In this document: positions 34,726-38,509 of the stretch, piece by piece | How positions within the stretch are numbered: the first letter of the stretch is position 1 | How the letters are laid out: each line of letters starts with the position of its first letter | Source: Bacteroidota bacterium | GTDB lineage: Bacteria > Bacteroidota > Ignavibacteria > UBA10030 > F1-140-MAGs086 | Assembly (NCBI GenBank): GCA_005792205.1 | Contig: SXSO01000133.1 | Span: 1-38,509 of the forward strand | Direction: 5' to 3' | DNA: 38,509 nt | Made by a program: the position numbers and the translations under genes | Notes under the pieces: model-generated | What the model was told of the DNA's origin: nothing | The model's input: only the letters and a program-made list of their open reading frames with translations | Databases searched by the model: none

Positions 34726-35619
34726 CTATTTTTTCAATCTTTCTATATACTCATCATACGTTTTTTGATGTAATGGATCTATTTCATTTAACTTCAAAAA
34801 AATTTCCGGGGATTTCTTTTGAAAAAAAAGTTCAGCAACCTCTAAATACTTTGCATCAAAGAAAAATTTTATAGCAACATTTTTTCCTCCTACTTTTTTT
34901 CTTATCAAAGAAATTTTTTCCAACGCTGAAAGGATATTTTCAAATGCTTTTTCTTTATCCTCGCTAAATAAATCCAAACCATTGTAATGATAATTAAAAA
35001 AAGATTCCCGAAGTTGCGAATTTGTTGCACTCAACAAATCATTCACAAGTTGAACTCGATTATAGTTTCCCGAAAGAGTTGCGTCCCAACCGTTTTTCAA
35101 CGTTGGGGATGAAAGATTTGTAATTTGTAAACACTTTTGAAATTGCTGCGAACCTCCTCTATTTTCATAACTATCAAAATCAAATCCCAAAATTAAATGC
35201 ATATAAAAATCCAAAAAACTTGTCACTTCCTCAAACCGATTTTCATTATGAATCAATTGCTGATTTATTAGAAATGGAAAATTCCACTTATCGTCTAATA
35301 TGCGAACAACAATTGTGTTTTTGTCTATTCCAAAAATTTTTCTTTGACTTCCAAAAAAAACTTGTGCTTGATAGCGAAAATTTTCATCACAATTGATAAA
35401 AATAATATTTATTGAAACGGGAATTTTTTCATTTTCCCAATCACTTTCTGTCCATTGAATATTGTTTAAATAATCCTCAATTTGCCTTTCAAAATTAGAA
35501 ACATTTTCTCTATATCTTTCGGGAAGTTGCTGAAAATCAACCGTTACATCACAATCAACCTCTTGTGCGTTTGAAAAAGAAAAGAGACAAAAAACAAAAA
35601 TGAAACCCATTTTTTTCAT
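34726..35619 (-). CDS. porD: PorD-like type IX secretion system protein (DUF4835)
   Basis: 297 aa from the ATG at 35619, giving a signal peptide MKKMGFIFVFCLFSFSNAQ; the longer in-frame start (35637) falls inside a TATATTTG promoter box and is rejected. The mature part opens EVDCDVTVDF and contains FERQIEDYLNNIQWTESDW and INIIFINC, as in DUF4835/PorD proteins of T9SS-bearing bacteria. It is a periplasmic or outer-membrane-associated factor needed for T9SS function in studied species, with an undefined biochemical role. It fits the three T9SS-tagged cargos in the window. It is alone in its transcript; gapA's terminator separates it from gapA. Confidence 0.85.
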   Translation of the reverse strand: MKKMGFIFVFCLFSFSNAQEVDCDVTVDFQQLPERYRENVSNFERQIEDYLNNIQWTESDWENEKIPVSINIIFINCDENFRYQAQVFFGSQRKIFGIDKNTIVVRILDDKWNFPFLINQQLIHNENRFEEVTSFLDFYMHLILGFDFDSYENRGGSQQFQKCLQITNLSSPTLKNGWDATLSGNYNRVQLVNDLLSATNSQLRESFFNYHYNGLDLFSEDKEKAFENILSALEKISLIRKKVGGKNVAIKFFFDAKYLEVAELFFQKKSPEIFLKLNEIDPLHQKTYDEYIERLKK

Positions 35620-35634
35620 AGAATTTATTTTATT

Positions 35635-35642
35635 CAAATATA
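35635..35642 (-). promoter_or_regulatory. Putative -7 box (TATATTTG) for porD
   Basis: Exact TAnnTTTG match on the minus strand, 16 nt ahead of the chosen porD ATG (35619) and overlapping the alternative ATG at 35637, which therefore cannot be the start from this promoter. Confidence 0.5.
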
Positions 35643-35754
35643 AAAATTTTTGGCAAGTTGTTTGGCTTTTGTAGATAACGTATACAAGAAATCTTTGTGG
35701 TTATTCCCATTTAAAGAATTACACACAAAATAAATTTTCAATTTAAATAACTAA

Positions 35755-35784
35755 ATAAAAAAGGCAAGTTTTCACAACTTGCCT
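35755..35784 (-). terminator. Rho-independent terminator after gapA
   Basis: Perfect 9-bp stem AGGCAAGTT (35762-35770) / AACTTGCCT (35776-35784) with a 5-nt loop. On the minus strand it is followed by TTTTTTATTT. It lies 31 nt past the gapA stop. Confidence 0.93.
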
Positions 35785-35815
35785 CTCTTAAATTTGACTT
35801 TACTCTCTTATCTCT

Positions 35816-36880
35816 CTAAATACTTGATATAATTTTTTTCAGCAAATCTACAACTCTATTGCTGTATCCCCATTCGTTATCATACCATGAAACAACTTTG
35901 AAAAATCTTTTTTCTCCTTTCAAATTATTTTGAAGAGTCGCAGGCGAATCATAAATTGAAGACCTATTGTCGTGTATAAAATCTGTTGAAACAAGTTCTT
36001 CGTCGGCATATCCAAGTATATTTTTTAAATATGTTTCAGATGCTTTTTTCAAAAGGGAATCTATTTCTTCAATTGATGTATCGCGTATGGAGCGAAAGGT
36101 TAAATCCACCGCTGAAACATCTGCCGTTGGAACGCGAAAAGACATTCCGGTAAGTTTTCCTTTTGTTTCGGGAAGTACTTCTCCAACAGCTTTTGCGGCT
36201 CCTGTTGATGATGGAATTATATTTATTGCTGCTGCTCTTCCGCCTCTCCAATCTTTTTTTGAAGGCCCATCTACAACTTTTTGAGTTGCCGTGTATGCAT
36301 GAATTGTTGTCATAAGTCCAGATTCAATTCCAATTCCCTCTTTCAAAAGAACATATACGAGTGGTGCTAAGCAATTTGTTGTACAAGAGGCATTTGAAAT
36401 TATATTATGTTTTGATACGTCATATTCGCTGTCATTAACTCCCATAACTATTGTTTTGACGTCTCCTTTTGCGGGTGCTGAAATTAAAACTTTTTTTGCT
36501 CCTGCTTGAATATGTCCAATTGCTTTTTCCGATTCTGTAAAAAGTCCTGTAGATTCAACAACAATATCAACATTTAAGTTTTTCCATGGAAGTTCACTTA
36601 AGTTTTTTGTTGCTTGAACACATAAAATTTTATTTCCATTTACAACTAAAACATCATCAAACTCTTTTTCGGGAGAACTTTTTTCTGTTGTAATTTCTGC
36701 TTTTATTTTTCCATGAACAGAATCGTATTTCAATTGATATGCAAAATACTTCGCTTCAGTATTGACATCCACAACCGCAACAACGTCTATTTCTTTTCCC
36801 AAAAGAGACTGTTCAACAATTGATGAAAAAACTAATCTCCCAATTCTTCCGAACCCATTTATTGCTATTCTTTTTGACAT
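35816..36880 (-). CDS. gapA: Glyceraldehyde-3-phosphate dehydrogenase, type I
   Basis: 354 aa, slightly longer than the usual 330-340. It oxidises glyceraldehyde 3-phosphate to 1,3-bisphosphoglycerate with NAD(P)+ in the cytoplasm. The Rossmann fold opens INGFGRIGRL. Catalytic Cys166 is in SNASCTTNC and its partner His194 in TTIHAYT. WYDNEWGYSNRVVDL near the end is intact. Asp38 in the VVDVN segment favours NAD, but this is tentative. It is followed by a strong terminator and divergent from dnaA. With fbaB it supplies central carbon metabolism. Confidence 0.96.
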   Translation of the reverse strand: MSKRIAINGFGRIGRLVFSSIVEQSLLGKEIDVVAVVDVNTEAKYFAYQLKYDSVHGKIKAEITTEKSSPEKEFDDVLVVNGNKILCVQATKNLSELPWKNLNVDIVVESTGLFTESEKAIGHIQAGAKKVLISAPAKGDVKTIVMGVNDSEYDVSKHNIISNASCTTNCLAPLVYVLLKEGIGIESGLMTTIHAYTATQKVVDGPSKKDWRGGRAAAINIIPSSTGAAKAVGEVLPETKGKLTGMSFRVPTADVSAVDLTFRSIRDTSIEEIDSLLKKASETYLKNILGYADEELVSTDFIHDNRSSIYDSPATLQNNLKGEKRFFKVVSWYDNEWGYSNRVVDLLKKIISSI

Positions 36881-36993
36881 AACTTAAAAATTAATTTTGC
36901 AAAATATATACTTTTTTCATATTACTTTCTTTTGAAATTTTTTTTTAAATAAAATTTTAGTTAGATTTAATCTGCTTGCAACAAAATACTTTT

Positions 36994-37107
36994 TGTGGGT
37001 AACTTGTGGGAAAGTTTTGTTTATTTCTATCTTTACGTGAAATTGTTTGTTTTTCCAAAATATTTTGTTAATTATTCCGTGAATAACTTTTGTTTTTTTG
37101 TTGATAA
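36994..37107 (+). promoter_or_regulatory. Cluster of DnaA-box-like sites upstream of dnaA
   Basis: Four sites in one orientation resemble TGTGGATAA (the complement of TTATCCACA): TGTGGGTAA (36994-37002, 1 mismatch), TGTGGGAAA (37005-37013, 2), CGTGAATAA (37078-37086, 2) and TGTTGATAA (37099-37107, 1). They lie in the 247-nt gap between gapA and dnaA, with an AT-rich stretch between. They may serve dnaA autoregulation or be part of oriC; the sequence alone does not tell. Confidence 0.5.
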
Positions 37108-37127
37108 CTTAATTTTACTGAAACTTT

Positions 37128-38509
37128 ATGACTGAAAGTGTTAGCTTTTCTACTAATTTGGAAAAAGAAATTTTGACTACTTGGAGTTTGTGTTTAGAAA
37201 GAATTCATTCTTCTGTTCCTCCAAACGATTTTTCCGCTTGGATTGAGCCAATAATTCCAATTTCGCTCAAAGAAAATTCTTTCGTTTTACTTTTCCCATC
37301 ACAATTTTCTTCTGCTTGGGTTGAAACAAAATTCGGAAAAATAATTTCCGATTCTATCTCTCAAGTTTTGGGAAAAGAAATAACTGTTGAATATACAACT
37401 CGCAACTCCAATGTTGAAATTGAAACCAATCAAGAAAATTTACGTATAAATCTTGAAACGTCTGTTTCAAAACAAATTTCAACGGCTCCAACATTTATAC
37501 TAAATCCACAGCCATCACTTTTGGGAACAACTTCTCTTCCTAAAATTCCAAATACTTTAAACTCTCGTTTTGTGTTTGATAATTTTATAAAAGGAGATTC
37601 CAATCGTCTTGCATATTCTGCATCTCGTGCTGTTGCTCAAAATCCCGGAGGAACAGAATTCAATCCTCTTGTAATTTATGGTGGTGTTGGCCTTGGAAAA
37701 ACTCATTTAATCCAAGCAATTGGAAATTTTGCAAAAGAAAATAAAAAAGCCGAAAGAGTTCTCTATCTAACTTCTCAAGAATTTCTTCTCAACTTTATGG
37801 ATTCAATAAAAGAAGATAAAGGAAAAGAGTTTAATAATTTATTTCGGTCGCTTGATATTCTAATTGTTGATGACATTCAATTTTTTACAACTGGTGAAAA
37901 AACTCAAGAAACGTTTTTCCATCTTTTTAATGCACTTCACCAATCGGGAAAACAAATTATTCTTTCAAGCGATAGAGCCCCAAATGAAATAAAATCTCTT
38001 GACTCAAGATTAATTTCTCGTTTTCAAATGGCATTAATTGCGGACATTCAACCTCCTGCTCTTGAAATGCGACTTGCAATTCTCTATAAAAAATCTGAAG
38101 CACTTGATATTGCTCTTCCAAAAGATGTCGCTGAAATTATTGCTCAAAATATAACTTCAAATGTTCGCCAACTTGAAGGTTGTTTAATCTCAATGATGGC
38201 AAAAATTTCTCTTGAAAATAAAAAACTTGACATAAATCTCGCAAAAGAAGTTTTAAAAACAATTGTTGGAAGTATAAACTCATATATCTCAATTCAAACA
38301 ATTCAATCTGCTGTGAGTAAATATTACAACATTCACGAAGATTTGCTTCGCGGAAGATCTCGCAAACAAGAAATTGTAATAGCAAGACAAGTTGCAATGT
38401 ATTTAGCAAAAGAACTTACTCAATCAACTTATCAATCAATTGGACTTAATTTTGGTGGAAGAGATCACACAACAGTAATTCATGCGTATCAAACAATTGA
38501 TGAACTTAT
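37128..38509 (+). CDS. dnaA: Chromosomal replication initiator DnaA (3' end beyond the window)
   Basis: The first 460 codons are in the window; only a short C-terminal tail is missing because the frame is open at the edge. Domain I (TWSLCLERIHSSVPPNDFSAW) is followed by a polar linker, then AAA+ domain III with Walker A GGVGLGKTH (185-193), Walker B ILIVDDIQF (about 244-252) and the sensor region LSSDRAPNEI. Domain IV ends with the DNA-binding signature GGRDHTTVIHAYQTI. DnaA-ATP binds 9-mer boxes and opens the origin. ATG at 37128; no strong Shine-Dalgarno. It is divergent from gapA across an AT-rich gap that carries DnaA-box-like sites. Confidence 0.97.
   Translation, partial: MTESVSFSTNLEKEILTTWSLCLERIHSSVPPNDFSAWIEPIIPISLKENSFVLLFPSQFSSAWVETKFGKIISDSISQVLGKEITVEYTTRNSNVEIETNQENLRINLETSVSKQISTAPTFILNPQPSLLGTTSLPKIPNTLNSRFVFDNFIKGDSNRLAYSASRAVAQNPGGTEFNPLVIYGGVGLGKTHLIQAIGNFAKENKKAERVLYLTSQEFLLNFMDSIKEDKGKEFNNLFRSLDILIVDDIQFFTTGEKTQETFFHLFNALHQSGKQIILSSDRAPNEIKSLDSRLISRFQMALIADIQPPALEMRLAILYKKSEALDIALPKDVAEIIAQNITSNVRQLEGCLISMMAKISLENKKLDINLAKEVLKTIVGSINSYISIQTIQSAVSKYYNIHEDLLRGRSRKQEIVIARQVAMYLAKELTQSTYQSIGLNFGGRDHTTVIHAYQTIDEL

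Noticed and set aside
38137..38409. 90-aa antisense frame within dnaA
   Set aside because: It is a shadow of the conserved DnaA domain IV coding sequence.
1..38509. tRNA, rRNA or transposase genes
   Set aside because: No cloverleaf with a GGTTCRA-type arm, no rRNA-like stretch and no transposase or integrase motif was found in the intergenic spaces or reading frames.

Overview
The window is AT-rich chromosomal DNA that probably comes from the Ignavibacteria/Chlorobi side of the Bacteroidota (FCB) group. Four things point there. Three secreted proteins end in type IX secretion (T9SS) sorting domains carrying the N-Y/F-P-N-P-F-N-P motif. A PorD-like T9SS component is present. SecD and SecF are separate genes, whereas they are fused in most Bacteroidia. 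Several genes are preceded by Bacteroidota-type -7 boxes (TAnnTTTG), mostly without a clear Shine-Dalgarno. This taxonomic call is inference; no rRNA is present.

Layout. 1-10.4 kb: two divergent giant secreted T9SS cargo genes, a subtilase and a nidogen/SdrD-repeat surface protein, each followed by the same 3' repeat element. 10.4-13.6 kb: fbaB and a KimA-like APC transporter on the plus strand. 13.6-26.2 kb: a long minus-strand housekeeping block. It holds meaB/glycosyltransferase/M24 peptidase with overlapping genes, glutaryl-CoA dehydrogenase, histidine kinase/recO/htrA also overlapping, secD-secF, and mqnD-menG for futalosine-type menaquinone synthesis. 26.2-31 kb: panD faces a small type II restriction-modification unit whose endonuclease is frameshifted at an A8 tract, followed by pepD, a decayed methyltransferase tail and a SMUG2-like uracil-DNA glycosylase. 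31-32.9 kb: a third T9SS cargo (Asp-box propeller) with another copy of the 3' repeat. 33-38.5 kb: a PhoU-like/PiT phosphate transport pair, porD, gapA, and dnaA running off the right edge behind a cluster of DnaA-box-like sites.

The most unusual feature is the roughly 300-bp dispersed element attached to the 3' end of every T9SS cargo gene seen here (two full copies, one cut by the left edge). It starts inside the coding sequence of the sorting domain, continues through a strong terminator hairpin, and ends with a long bipartite stem whose arm spacing and 49-nt apical loop are the same in both full copies. It looks like a sorting-tail plus 3'-UTR cassette that spreads or is homogenised as a unit. 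Second in interest are the A8-tract frameshift in the restriction enzyme and the methyltransferase remnant beside the glycosylase gene.
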